A stretch of 58,442 nt of DNA from Chthonomonas sp. UBA2017 (GCA_002335425.1 DDCB01000032.1:653-59094), one strand, 5' to 3'; shown: positions 50,126 to 58,439, counted from the first letter of the stretch. Program-made: numbers and translations. The notes: generated by a model not told the origin, from the sequence alone.

Positions 50126-50692
50126 ATGAACGAGAAAATTGAAGCAGCGTTGCAACTCGCGCTGGACGCCCACCGAGGCCAAGTCCGGGACGGCGATCCG
50201 GCTCTTCCCTATTTCACCCACCCGGTGAATGTTCTTCATCGACTCTACTGGGTGGGTGGCATTCGGGACGAAGAGACGCTTCTCGCCGGGATTCTGCACG
50301 ACACGCTTGAAGATACCGCCGTGACCGAAGAGCAGATCCGCTCGCAGTTTGGGGATCGAGTCACTCGGATCGTCCTCGAAGTCACCCGGACGGAGCCAAC
50401 CGAAGCAGAAGCCGCCGGACTCGATCCGGATGCGAAGTATGCGCTCCGGTCTCAGCTCCTCCTGAACGACATTCGGACCCGAATGAGCCCCGAGGCTCAC
50501 TGCATCAAGCTCGCGGATCGACTCTCGAACCTGGAAGAGTGCTTAGTCGTGCGCCAGGGCAAGAAACTTGTTCGCTATATTCTCCAGACTCACGAGATTC
50601 TAGAAGCGATCCCTCGGTCGGTGAATCCGCGGTTGTGGGACGACCTCAAGGCACTCGTCCCTCCGCCGGGGACGGACCTCAGCCAATTCTGA
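50126..50692 (+). CDS. Small HD-domain (p)ppGpp hydrolase-like protein
   Basis: This 188-residue protein has the HD fold of RelA/SpoT hydrolases and MESH1-type small alarmone hydrolases. Visible motifs are LDAHRGQVRDGDPALPYFTH, the metal pair in ILHDTLEDTAVTEEQI, and IKLADRLSNLEE. There is no synthetase, TGS or ACT domain. It should cleave the 3' diphosphate of ppGpp or act on a related nucleotide with Mn2+. It is divergent from the ppx-ppk1 operon. ATG 50126 has GGAAG upstream. Confidence 0.88.
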   Translation: MNEKIEAALQLALDAHRGQVRDGDPALPYFTHPVNVLHRLYWVGGIRDEETLLAGILHDTLEDTAVTEEQIRSQFGDRVTRIVLEVTRTEPTEAEAAGLDPDAKYALRSQLLLNDIRTRMSPEAHCIKLADRLSNLEECLVVRQGKKLVRYILQTHEILEAIPRSVNPRLWDDLKALVPPPGTDLSQF

Positions 50693-50725
50693 AGCTAGGC
50701 TCAGGCCAGGTATCCTAGGGACTCT

Positions 50726-52054
50726 GTGCTGGACTCCCTTACCAAACGACTGAGCTCTGCGTTTGCCCGCCTGCGCGGCAAAGGCCGGCTCAGCGAAAGC
50801 GACGTTCAAGAGATGCTCCGGGAGGTCCGAGTGGCCCTTCTGGAGGCCGACGTCAACTTCCAGGTCGCGAAAGACTTCATCGCCCGAATCAAGGAAAAGG
50901 CAGTCGGCGAAGAGGTCTTCGCCAGCCTCAATGCCGATCAGACGATCATCAAGATTGTTCGCGATGAGCTCACCGAGATGCTCGGAACGGATGAGGTGAA
51001 GTTTCGCTGGTCGCCCGCTCCGCCGACCGTTGTTTTGATGTGCGGGCTCCAAGGCTCAGGAAAAACGACGACCACCGCCAAGCTCGCCCAGTGGTTTTTG
51101 AAGCAAGGCAAAAAGCCGATGCTCGCGGCTTGTGACATCCAGCGTCCAGCGGCGATTACCCAGCTGGAGATCCTGGGCGAACAGGTCGGCGTGCCGGTTT
51201 TCAGCAAGATCGACGGCACTCCTCCTGCTCGAATTGCCCGGGAAGCACTCGACCGCGCCAAGTACCTCATGTTGGATGTTCTGATTGTCGACACCGCGGG
51301 CCGGTTGACGATCGATGAACCTCTCATGGCCGAACTGAAAGAGATCAGCCAGGTTACCGGCCCCAGCGAAACCTTCTTGGTTCTCGATTCCACCACCGGC
51401 CAAGAAGCGGTGAATGTGGCTCAGGCCTTTCACGAGCGGCTTCAGATTTCGGGAGCGATCTTTAGCAAGCTCGACGGCGACACCCGGGGCGGAGCCGTCC
51501 TCAGCGTCCGAGCAGCGACCGGAGTCCCGGTTCGTTTTATCGGGATCGGCGAAGGGGTCGAAGCGCTCGAATCGTTCTTCCCCGACCGGATGGCCCAGCG
51601 CATCCTCGGGTTTGGCGACATTCTCGGCATCATCGAAAAGGCCGAGCAAGTCTTTGACCTCGAAGACGCCAAGCTCATGGAGTCCAAGCTCAAGCGCGGG
51701 GACATGACCTTTGTTGATATGCTGGAGAACTTCAAAATGGTCCGCAAAATGGGCCCGATCAAGAATGTTCTGAAGATGCTCCCCGGGGCGCACCAGATTC
51801 CGGAAGAGATGATTAACCAGGTCGATGAGTCAAAAATCAACCGAGTTCAGGCGATCATCCAGAGTATGACTATGAAAGAGCGGCTGAATCCGGATATAAT
51901 CAATGGCTCGCGGCGAAAGCGTATCGCTCTGGGTTCAGGGACCTCAGTTGAAGAGGTCAACAACCTGATCCGGCAGCTTTATGACACTCGCAAGCAGATG
52001 AAGCAGTTTAGCAAGCTGGAAAAGAAGTACAAGAAGTTTGCCAAACGACGCTGA
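50726..52054 (+). CDS. ffh: Signal recognition particle protein Ffh
   Basis: Ffh is the GTPase of the signal recognition particle, which brings membrane protein-making ribosomes to the membrane with 4.5S RNA and FtsY. The 442-residue protein has the N domain (LDSLTKRLSSAFARLRGKGR). The G domain has GLQGSGKTTTTAKLA, DIQRPAAI, DTAGR and TKLDGDT-like SKLDGDTRGGA. The methionine-rich M domain includes MLPGAHQIPEEMINQ and the SGTSVEEVNNLI RNA-binding helix-turn-helix. It starts at GTG 50726. It heads the ffh-rpsP-khpA-rimM run. Confidence 0.97.
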   Translation: MLDSLTKRLSSAFARLRGKGRLSESDVQEMLREVRVALLEADVNFQVAKDFIARIKEKAVGEEVFASLNADQTIIKIVRDELTEMLGTDEVKFRWSPAPPTVVLMCGLQGSGKTTTTAKLAQWFLKQGKKPMLAACDIQRPAAITQLEILGEQVGVPVFSKIDGTPPARIAREALDRAKYLMLDVLIVDTAGRLTIDEPLMAELKEISQVTGPSETFLVLDSTTGQEAVNVAQAFHERLQISGAIFSKLDGDTRGGAVLSVRAATGVPVRFIGIGEGVEALESFFPDRMAQRILGFGDILGIIEKAEQVFDLEDAKLMESKLKRGDMTFVDMLENFKMVRKMGPIKNVLKMLPGAHQIPEEMINQVDESKINRVQAIIQSMTMKERLNPDIINGSRRKRIALGSGTSVEEVNNLIRQLYDTRKQMKQFSKLEKKYKKFAKRR

Positions 52055-52084
52055 AGCAGGATCAGAGGAGACAGCAAGACAACC

Positions 52085-52576
52085 GTGTTAAAAATTCGAT
52101 TGCGAAGAATGGGGACCAAGGCCCGGCCGTTTTACCGAATCGTCGTGGCCAAGAGCTCGGCCGGACGAGATGGGGCCTTTGTCGAGATCATCGGCACTTA
52201 CAACCCCGTCGCCAAACCGACGTTGCGCGACGTCAAGAAGGACCGAGCTCTGCACTGGCTTTTGACAGGTGCGGTTCCGACCGACACCGTCGCCCACATC
52301 TTGAAGCACGAGGGCGTTCTGGATGAGTTCTTGGCTCAACGTCCGAGCGCGAAAGCGAAGTTCAAATCTCTCGACAAGCGCACCGAAGCGATCTCGCAAA
52401 AGTCCGTGGTCGGTCCGATCGCCGATGAAAAGGCTGCGGCAGAGGCTCCAGCTCCTGCGGCTGCTCCTGAACCGGCCGCCGAACCGGTGGCTGAAGCGGC
52501 TCCTGAAGTTGTCGCCGAAGCGCCCGCTCCCGAACCCACGACCGAAGCCGTCTCTGACGAGCCGAAGGCTGAATAA
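52085..52576 (+). CDS. rpsP: 30S ribosomal protein S16 with long acidic tail
   Basis: S16 binds 16S rRNA early in 30S assembly. The first 85 residues match the family: MLKIRLRRMGTKARPFYRIV, VAKSSAGRDGAFVEIIGTYN, PTDTVAHILKHEGVL. The protein has 163 residues instead of about 80-90. After a basic stretch it carries an Ala/Pro/Glu-rich low-complexity tail (about 115-163), as seen in S16 of some phyla. It starts at GTG 52085, 30 bases after ffh, and khpA follows after 3 bases. Confidence 0.97.
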   Translation: MLKIRLRRMGTKARPFYRIVVAKSSAGRDGAFVEIIGTYNPVAKPTLRDVKKDRALHWLLTGAVPTDTVAHILKHEGVLDEFLAQRPSAKAKFKSLDKRTEAISQKSVVGPIADEKAAAEAPAPAAAPEPAAEPVAEAAPEVVAEAPAPEPTTEAVSDEPKAE

Positions 52577-52579
52577 CCC

Positions 52580-52822
52580 GTGGCAGGATCACACACCGAA
52601 CTCGTCGAGCACCTCGTCAAGTCCGTCGTCATGGAGCCTGAAGCCGTTCGGGTCGAAGCTCAAGACGACCGAGATGGAGTTACCTATTTCGTCACCGTTG
52701 CTCCGAATGACGTCGGAAAAGTCATCGGAAAAAGCGGTCGCGTGATCAGCGCGATCCGATACGTCGTGAGCGCCGCTGCGGCTAAAGTCCGCGAGCGAGC
52801 GTTTGTGAAAGTCTCCACTTGA
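52580..52822 (+). CDS. khpA: KH-domain RNA-binding protein KhpA
   Basis: KhpA is a small KH-fold protein that binds RNA, often paired with KhpB. The 80-residue protein has the GxxG loop as VIGKSGRVISAIRYVV, after YFVTVAPNDVGKV. The start is GTG 52580, directly after rpsP, the conserved place for this gene. A strong hairpin follows 19 bases after its stop, before rimM. Confidence 0.94.
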   Translation: MAGSHTELVEHLVKSVVMEPEAVRVEAQDDRDGVTYFVTVAPNDVGKVIGKSGRVISAIRYVVSAAAAKVRERAFVKVST

Positions 52823-52841
52823 TCGCTCCGCTCTCTCCTCG

Positions 52842-52876
52842 CCTCATGCCGCGTGCCGATGGCCCGCGGCATGAGG
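52842..52876 (+). terminator. Strong hairpin between khpA and rimM
   Basis: CCTCATGCCGCG (52842-52853) pairs perfectly with CGCGGCATGAGG (52865-52876). GCC/GGC inside extends the stem after a small bulge, leaving a GAT loop. It is followed by TCGTTT, a short T-rich stretch. It may end or weaken transcription after khpA, or be an attenuator or processing site ahead of rimM, which starts 19 bases later. Confidence 0.6.
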
Positions 52877-52895
52877 TCGTTTCCGGGGGTGCGAA

Positions 52896-53549
52896 ATGAG
52901 CGAAAATGCCAGCCGATTCGAAAAGCGAATTCAATCCGAAGCCAGCGCCGCGCCTGCCTCTCCTCAACCCGCGTCCTCGGCCCCGGTGAGCAAACAAGGA
53001 CGAGCCCCCATCCCTTCGCGGCCGCGACGAATGGCCGATCCTCCCGAAGACCATGTGGTCATCGGACAGGTGGTGGGCTCATTCGGACTCAAAGGCTGGC
53101 TCAAAATCCAGCCGATGACCGATTTCTATGAGCGCTTTGACTCCGGCGAGACGGTTTTCATTGGTCACGATCCCTATGAAGTGGTCGATGCTGAGCTCCA
53201 TCGGAGTCAACTTCGGCTGAAGGTTCGCAAGGTGACGTCTATTGACCAGGCGGAAGAACTCCGGTGGCTCCCTGTTTCGGTTCCCAAGTCCCAGCGGCCC
53301 GTCATGGAGGAGGACGAGTACTACACAGCTGACTTGCTCGGTTGCGAAGTCCGGCGGATCGATGGCCGGGTGCTCGGCAAGCTCGACGAGGTCGTCCCAT
53401 CTCCAGCCCAGGACCTGTTGCGGATTGGGGACATCTTTTTGCCGTTCATCCGGGAGTTCATCGAAGAGGTCAACCTCCAGGAGCGGGTGATTGTCGTCAA
53501 AACCATTCCCGGCCTCTTGCCCGATGAACCGGGCGAGGAGGCCCTCTGA
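52896..53549 (+). CDS. rimM: Ribosome maturation factor RimM
   Basis: RimM helps mature the 3' domain of the 30S subunit by binding S19. The 217-residue protein has the N-terminal barrel (HVVIGQVVGSFGLKGWLKIQ) and the PRC-type C-terminal barrel (YYTADLLGCEVRRIDGRVLG, then VVPSPAQDLLRIG, ending IPGLLP). It carries about 48 extra N-terminal residues rich in Ser, Ala and Pro. The ATG at 52896 has GGGGGTGCG upstream, while an internal ATG at 53031 has none, so the extension is probably real. The stop overlaps obgE by one base. Confidence 0.94.
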   Translation: MSENASRFEKRIQSEASAAPASPQPASSAPVSKQGRAPIPSRPRRMADPPEDHVVIGQVVGSFGLKGWLKIQPMTDFYERFDSGETVFIGHDPYEVVDAELHRSQLRLKVRKVTSIDQAEELRWLPVSVPKSQRPVMEEDEYYTADLLGCEVRRIDGRVLGKLDEVVPSPAQDLLRIGDIFLPFIREFIEEVNLQERVIVVKTIPGLLPDEPGEEAL

Positions 53550-54814
53550 TGTTTCTCGACGAAGCGTTTGTTGAATTCAAGTCTGGGACCGGCGGCTCGG
53601 GCGCGGTGAGCTTTCATCGCGAGAAATTTGTCCCCCGAGGCGGCCCGAACGGGGCCGACGGCGGCCGCGGCGGCGATGTCATTCTGATTGCCGATCGCGG
53701 CAAGCGAACGCTGTACGACTTTAAGCTCAAATCAAAGTTTGAAGCCCAAGATGGGGTCCACGCTTTGGGGAACAAGAAGGGCAAAGACGGCAAGCCGATT
53801 GAGATCAAAGTGCCGGTGGGAACGGTCATCACCGATGTTGATCTCGGCGAAACTCTCGTCGACCTGAGCGTCCACGGAATGAAGTATCGGATCGCCAAAG
53901 GAGGCCGGGGCGGCCACGGGAATCAACACTATGTGAACTCCGTGCGCCAAGTCCCGAATTGGGCCGAAAAGGGCGAGCCCGGTGAGCATGTTCGGGTCAA
54001 GCTGGAACTCAAACTTCTGGCCGATGTCGGTTTGATCGGACTCCCGAACGCCGGAAAGAGCACATTGCTCAGCCGGATCAGCGCCGCACGACCCAAAATC
54101 GCCGACTATCCATTCACAACGATTGTCCCCAACTTGGGAGTCGTCAGCGTCGGCGATACGACCTTTGTCGTTGCCGACATGCCAGGGCTCATCGAAGGGG
54201 CCAGCGAAGGGCACGGACTCGGGCATCAGTTCCTCAAGCACATCGAGCGGACGCGGGTGCTGATCCACGTCGTGGACGCCTTCCCGATCGATGAAAGCGA
54301 CCCGATCGCCAATTTCGAGTTGATCGAGCGCGAACTTGCGGAATTCAGCCCTGAGATCGCAGATCGCCCGCGCTTGATCGCGCTGAACAAGATTGATCTC
54401 GCTCCTCTCGGAGAGTTCGGCCCGCTCCGACAGCGATTCGAGAGCCTGGGGTTGCCTCTCTATTCGATTTCGGGCGTGACCGGAGAAGGAATCCCCGCTC
54501 TTCTGCATGAGGCTGCGCGACTCTTGGAGAGCGACGAGGGCGACACAACGGTTCCCGTCTTGTTGCCAGGCATGAAGGTGAAGGACGACGAAGGTTGGGA
54601 GGCAGTCGAAGTGGAGGATGGCTTCGAACTCCGGGGTCGTCGGATTCGGCGGATGGTCGCGATGACCGACTTGAATAGCCGAGACTCGGTCCGATATCTC
54701 CACCGCAGGCTCGAACGGATGGGGGTTCTGGACAAGCTTCGCGAAATCGGCGCCGAAGAGGGCGACAGCGTTTTCGTAGACCAACACGTCTTTGAATTCA
54801 CGGACCGCGCATGA
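53549..54814 (+). CDS. obgE: Obg GTPase
   Basis: Obg is an essential GTPase in 50S assembly and growth control. The 421-residue protein has the glycine-rich Obg fold (FKSGTGGSGAVSFHREKFVP, GGPNGADGGRGGDVILIADR). The G domain has GLPNAGKSTLLSRIS, DMPGLIEGASEGHGLGHQFL and NKIDLAPL. A C-terminal OCT domain (about 345-421) is also present, as in the long form of the protein. ATG 53549 overlaps the rimM stop (TGATG); its own stop overlaps nadD (ATGA). Confidence 0.97.
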   Translation: MFLDEAFVEFKSGTGGSGAVSFHREKFVPRGGPNGADGGRGGDVILIADRGKRTLYDFKLKSKFEAQDGVHALGNKKGKDGKPIEIKVPVGTVITDVDLGETLVDLSVHGMKYRIAKGGRGGHGNQHYVNSVRQVPNWAEKGEPGEHVRVKLELKLLADVGLIGLPNAGKSTLLSRISAARPKIADYPFTTIVPNLGVVSVGDTTFVVADMPGLIEGASEGHGLGHQFLKHIERTRVLIHVVDAFPIDESDPIANFELIERELAEFSPEIADRPRLIALNKIDLAPLGEFGPLRQRFESLGLPLYSISGVTGEGIPALLHEAARLLESDEGDTTVPVLLPGMKVKDDEGWEAVEVEDGFELRGRRIRRMVAMTDLNSRDSVRYLHRRLERMGVLDKLREIGAEEGDSVFVDQHVFEFTDRA

Positions 54815-55410
54815 GAATCGGCGTTCTTGGAGGCAGCTTTGATCCCCCGCATCTCGGGCATTTGGCCCTAGCGCATGCGGCCACTCGCGCCCTGGAACTC
54901 GACGAAGTCTTGTTCATCCCGGCGATGCGCAACCCGCTGAAACACCAGCAAATGCTCGCCGCGCCCAAGCATCGGTTGGAGATGGTTCGACGGTTGATTC
55001 AGGATGAGCCCAAGTTTGCCGTCAGCGACATCGAGCTCAATCGCGGTGGGCCGAGTTTCACGCTTGAAACCCTGCAAGAGCTCCACTTGTTGCGTCCGGG
55101 GGACTATTGGATTCTCATGGGGGCCGATGCGCTGGCAAACTTTTTGGAGTGGAAACTCCCCGAGAAGATTCTTCGACTGGCCCGGATCGGGGCTTGCTTC
55201 CGGCCCCCCACCACGCTCGATCATGCTGTCTTGGGCCTGCCGGACTGGGTGAAAGAGAAGATCGACCGGGTCCCGCTCGACGGGCTGGAGGCTTCTTCGA
55301 CCCAGATTCGCAACCAGATCGAACGAGGATTCGGCATCGCGAAGACCGTCCCACCCGACATTGCAGCATATATACTAGAGCACGACCTGTATAGGAGCAC
55401 AACCGATTGA
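54811..55410 (+). CDS. nadD: Nicotinate-nucleotide adenylyltransferase
   Basis: NadD joins nicotinate mononucleotide and ATP to form deamido-NAD. The 199-residue protein has the T/HxGH motif in GVLGGSFDPPHLGHLALAHA, the FIPAMRNPLK phosphate region, MGADALANFLEWK, and the SSTQIRNQIERG (ISSTxIR) motif near the end. It is coupled to obgE by four bases and to rsfS by a TTGA overlap, the standard obg-nadD-rsfS order. Confidence 0.96.
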   Translation: MRIGVLGGSFDPPHLGHLALAHAATRALELDEVLFIPAMRNPLKHQQMLAAPKHRLEMVRRLIQDEPKFAVSDIELNRGGPSFTLETLQELHLLRPGDYWILMGADALANFLEWKLPEKILRLARIGACFRPPTTLDHAVLGLPDWVKEKIDRVPLDGLEASSTQIRNQIERGFGIAKTVPPDIAAYILEHDLYRSTTD

Positions 55411-55751
55411 CCTCGCACGAGAAAGCTGAACTCATCGCCCAATTCGCCGACGACATGAAGGCCGAGCGGATCGAAACTTTGGATGTCCGCAAAAAGACGT
55501 CCGTCGCCGACTTTTTCATCGTCTGCTCGGGCACCAGCGACGTCCACGTTCAATCGATTGCCGACAAGGTGGCCGAGCGACTGGCCGCCCAGCGGATCAA
55601 GCCTTTGCGAACCGATGACAAGGGCCAAGGCTGGGTCCTGCAAGATTTTGGCGACGTCGTTTTGCATGTGATGCGCGAAGAAAAGCGCCAGTTTTACGAT
55701 CTGGAGACGCTGTGGAAGACAACTCAAATCGACCCGAACCTGGTGGATTAA
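55407..55751 (+). CDS. rsfS: Ribosome silencing factor RsfS
   Basis: RsfS binds L14 and blocks joining of the subunits when nutrients are scarce. The 114-residue protein has the family core VRKKTSVADFFIVCSGTSDV, followed by HVQSIADKV, and GQGWVLQDFGDVVLHVMREE with the YDLETLW ending. The start is TTG 55407, within the nadD stop (TTGA), with AGGAG about nine bases before. The end overlaps the next gene by 40 bases. Confidence 0.96.
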   Translation: MTSHEKAELIAQFADDMKAERIETLDVRKKTSVADFFIVCSGTSDVHVQSIADKVAERLAAQRIKPLRTDDKGQGWVLQDFGDVVLHVMREEKRQFYDLETLWKTTQIDPNLVD

Positions 55752-56476
55752 GACCCGATCCTGAGCCGAAGTCCGAGCACGAGGAGTCCCAAGAGCCAGA
55801 GTTGCCGCCTCCTCCGACGCCGGAGCAAGCCGAACGGGCCGAGCGACTGATTCGCGACGCCAACATCGCCCGAATCCGCAAACAGCGGCAAGAGATGGAC
55901 CGGCTCTTGAACGAGGCCCTCGAAGTGGCCCCAGGGAGCGCACTCGTTTTGGAGGCCGTGGCCGACGACCTCTTGTTGCGGGGCCAGCGACGGCGCGCCC
56001 AAGAGCTCTATGCGCAGGCGATCCGCCTCTCTCCGGGCAACGTCTCCTTGGAGCGCAAGCATGCCGAATGCGTCTTTGCCAGCGCCGGGCTGAACGACCC
56101 GGCTGCGCTCATGGGCGGAGCCCTGACCGAAAGCTATGCGAGCGCCAAATCGGGCATGATTTTGTCGTTTATCATCCCCGGTCTTGGGCAGATTGTGATG
56201 GGCGAGGTGAAGCGCGGCGCGATCATGTTGAGCGGTGTGGTCGTGGGCTGGGTGATCGCTCTTTTGATTCCCGACGGAGTAAGCTCGTTCATGGGGCTTT
56301 TGGGATTGGCTCGCAATCCTCCTCCATTCCAGCCGTTGGTGTTGCTGCCTTTGTCGTTGGCGGCGTGCTTTCACCTCTGGGCGATTGTGGATATGTTTTC
56401 CCGCGCGCGGGTGGAACAGTTCCGCTCGAAGCCGGTGGAGCGCCCCCGCCCTCCGGTAGATATGCCGTTTGAATAA
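55712..56476 (+). CDS. TPR-like and membrane-hairpin protein, unknown function
   Basis: This 254-residue protein has an acidic, Pro-rich N-terminus (about 1-40). A TPR-like helical part with DRLLNEALEVAPGSALVLEA and RAQELYAQAIRLSPGNVSLE follows (about 50-115). Next come two or three membrane helices, with SFIIPGLGQIVMGEVKRGAI as in TM2-like membrane hairpin proteins. It starts at GTG 55712, with GGAG five bases upstream, and overlaps rsfS by 40 bases. A link to ribosome function cannot be shown. Confidence 0.75.
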   Translation: MEDNSNRPEPGGLRPDPEPKSEHEESQEPELPPPPTPEQAERAERLIRDANIARIRKQRQEMDRLLNEALEVAPGSALVLEAVADDLLLRGQRRRAQELYAQAIRLSPGNVSLERKHAECVFASAGLNDPAALMGGALTESYASAKSGMILSFIIPGLGQIVMGEVKRGAIMLSGVVVGWVIALLIPDGVSSFMGLLGLARNPPPFQPLVLLPLSLAACFHLWAIVDMFSRARVEQFRSKPVERPRPPVDMPFE

Positions 56477-56876
56477 GGATCCTCGTCGATTGCAAAGCGC
56501 AGTGAGGAGCATGAACCTTCGCCGAGCGCGCACCCGCGCAGGCCGACGGTCCGACCACGTTCCAGTAACTTGATCTCCAAGCTCACGCGAACTGCGGGAC
56601 GCTGTGAGCGGCGCGGGCGCGCGTTCGAGATTCTCTCAAAGCCATCCTTGACCGCATTCGGCATAACGGGCGGATTTCCAAGCCAGGGTCCCGACGATCC
56701 ACAAAGCACATCAGCTCTCTCATGAAGTTTCACCTGAGCCCAGCTGTCGCATCGCGAAATGGCGGCCGAATGGGAATCATCAACATGCAACTCACGAAGG
56801 CGCACGACGAGAATGCGCGGCATTTGTTGAAGCGGATTGCGGAATAGGAAGTCAGCCCTGAAGCGTCCTAGAGGTT
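56477..56876. other. 400-base stretch without a convincing gene
   Basis: No conserved protein, RNA or mobile element is recognised here. A short frame at 56722-56847 (plus, 41 residues, ending in AHDENARHLLKRIAE) could be a remnant or a small gene, but has no clear ribosome binding site. Frames on the minus strand are Arg/Ser-rich and look non-coding. The stretch may be a decayed gene between the rsfS region and the lower-GC gene that follows. Confidence 0.4.
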
Positions 56877-58163
56877 ATGGTCATTGCTTCGCTTCTTTGG
56901 CTCGCGGGATGGGGGCAATCGGTCGCGCCGCCACAGCCGGTTCAACCTGCGCCCGATCCAGATGAACTGATTGGGATTCATCTGGGGCCGCAGCTCCGGC
57001 TCTCGCAATCTGCCGAGCACGGCTGGCGATTCATGATCCCAAACGGGCAGTCAACGAACCTCAAGCGGGAATCGGTCGAGGTTCGAGTGGTCCGAACCGT
57101 CCTGGACCGTAACGAACCTCTGCTCAAGCCCTTTGTGAATTCCGACAGCGACATCGTCAACATTCCGCTTTGGCCAGACGAACTCTTTGAAGGCAAGGAG
57201 ATGATGGCGAGCTACACGGCCCGACGGGAGAATGGCCTCTGGTTTCAAAGTAGATTTTTTGGAAACATCATCTCTTTTCACACCGTATCGCGGTACTCGG
57301 AAGCTCCGGGGCAGCGGTATGTGGTGACCAACTTTCAGAGCTACTTTTGGTATCCCCATCTGAGCCATGGCCCAAACCGGCCCCTGCTGGAGTTCTTTGA
57401 TGATTCTGGAAAGCCGATTGCCGACATCGAATTGGTGAACCGTCCAATGACTCTGAGTTCCATTCTGCCAGGCGAAAACGATGAAAAGAAATACACTTTT
57501 GTGACGGAGAAGTCGCCCAAGAAGAAGGTTGTGGCCACTGCCCGAGGTTCGATTCTTCGTTATGGCAACATTGATGCTTTGACCGCTTCGGTTCGGCTGC
57601 CCGTTGCGACGTGGTACCGAGGGCCGGGCGTTCCAATGCTTGATAAGAACGGGACGTGTTTTGTGATGCGTCATTTTCCGGATCGCAAAATCAAAGTATC
57701 AGAAGTATCTGCTCTTTACAAAGGCCGTCGAGTCGATGATAACCCGTTTGATTCAAATAATCCAGACTCTGCATTTTGCATGCAGCCCTTGATCGTCATT
57801 TTTGAGCCCTTGCCAGGTTCAGATAACTTCATGATGTCCACTCGGGGATATCCCGAAAATCTTCAATTTGGAACTCAGGCTCTTGTTCTCCAAGACCGAG
57901 ATCATCTGTTTCAATTTATCTCGACTCGACATCCTGCGGAATCAGGCTTTGTGCTCGGGAGCAAGTGGGAGAAAGCGCTGAAAGAAAACAGACTTCTCAT
58001 CGGGATGACGATGGAAATGGTGGATTGGATTCTTGGTCAACCACTCCAAAAGTACCGAAAAGATGGGCTGGACTACTGGAGATATCTTGACGGCATCCCG
58101 TCCTTCGCCGTCGTCTTCAAGAACGGCAAGGTTTTCAGATTTGAAGAGAGCCGTTTGCCTTAG
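56877..58163 (+). CDS. Secreted protein of unknown function with BamE-like C-terminus
   Basis: This 428-residue protein has a short signal peptide (MVIASLLWLAGWGQSVA) and a Pro-rich start to the mature part. The body is beta-rich and matches nothing I know. The last 50 residues (LLIGMTMEMVDWILGQPLQK, then YWRYLDG and FAVVFKNGKVFRF) look like the SmpA/BamE fold, where a GMT helix precedes strands ending in a short signal-like strand. GC in the second half is visibly lower than in neighbouring genes, so transfer from another lineage is possible. GAGG lies two bases before ATG 56877. Confidence 0.7.
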   Translation: MVIASLLWLAGWGQSVAPPQPVQPAPDPDELIGIHLGPQLRLSQSAEHGWRFMIPNGQSTNLKRESVEVRVVRTVLDRNEPLLKPFVNSDSDIVNIPLWPDELFEGKEMMASYTARRENGLWFQSRFFGNIISFHTVSRYSEAPGQRYVVTNFQSYFWYPHLSHGPNRPLLEFFDDSGKPIADIELVNRPMTLSSILPGENDEKKYTFVTEKSPKKKVVATARGSILRYGNIDALTASVRLPVATWYRGPGVPMLDKNGTCFVMRHFPDRKIKVSEVSALYKGRRVDDNPFDSNNPDSAFCMQPLIVIFEPLPGSDNFMMSTRGYPENLQFGTQALVLQDRDHLFQFISTRHPAESGFVLGSKWEKALKENRLLIGMTMEMVDWILGQPLQKYRKDGLDYWRYLDGIPSFAVVFKNGKVFRFEESRLP

Positions 58164-58175
58164 GAAATTGTTTGC

Positions 58176-58439
58176 ATGATGTTCCTGGTTGTTGAGTCGT
58201 TTCGGAGTGGTGGACCCGAGGAAGTTGGGGCTCGATTTCGCAAGAAGGGGCGGATGTTGCCGCCTGGGGTTACTTACTTGGACAGTTGGATGTTCGCCGA
58301 CGGGACCGGGTGTTTTCAGCTGATGGAGGCTGAGTCGGTGGAGGCGCTTCGCCCTTGGGTCGAGGCGTGGAGCGACCTCGTGGACTTCGAGATGACGCCG
58401 GTGGTGGATTCGAAGGCATTCTGGTCGGCCCAGTCGTGA
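58176..58439 (+). CDS. DUF3303-family protein
   Basis: This soluble 87-residue protein is of unknown function. The pattern MFLVVESFRSGGPEEVGARF, then KGRMLPPGVTYLDSWM, CFQLMEAES and WSDLVDFEMTPVVDSKAF, is that of DUF3303 (dimeric alpha/beta-barrel-like). It starts at ATG 58176, 12 bases after the previous gene, and ends just before the window edge. It probably shares a transcript with the secreted protein upstream. Confidence 0.85.
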   Translation: MMFLVVESFRSGGPEEVGARFRKKGRMLPPGVTYLDSWMFADGTGCFQLMEAESVEALRPWVEAWSDLVDFEMTPVVDSKAFWSAQS

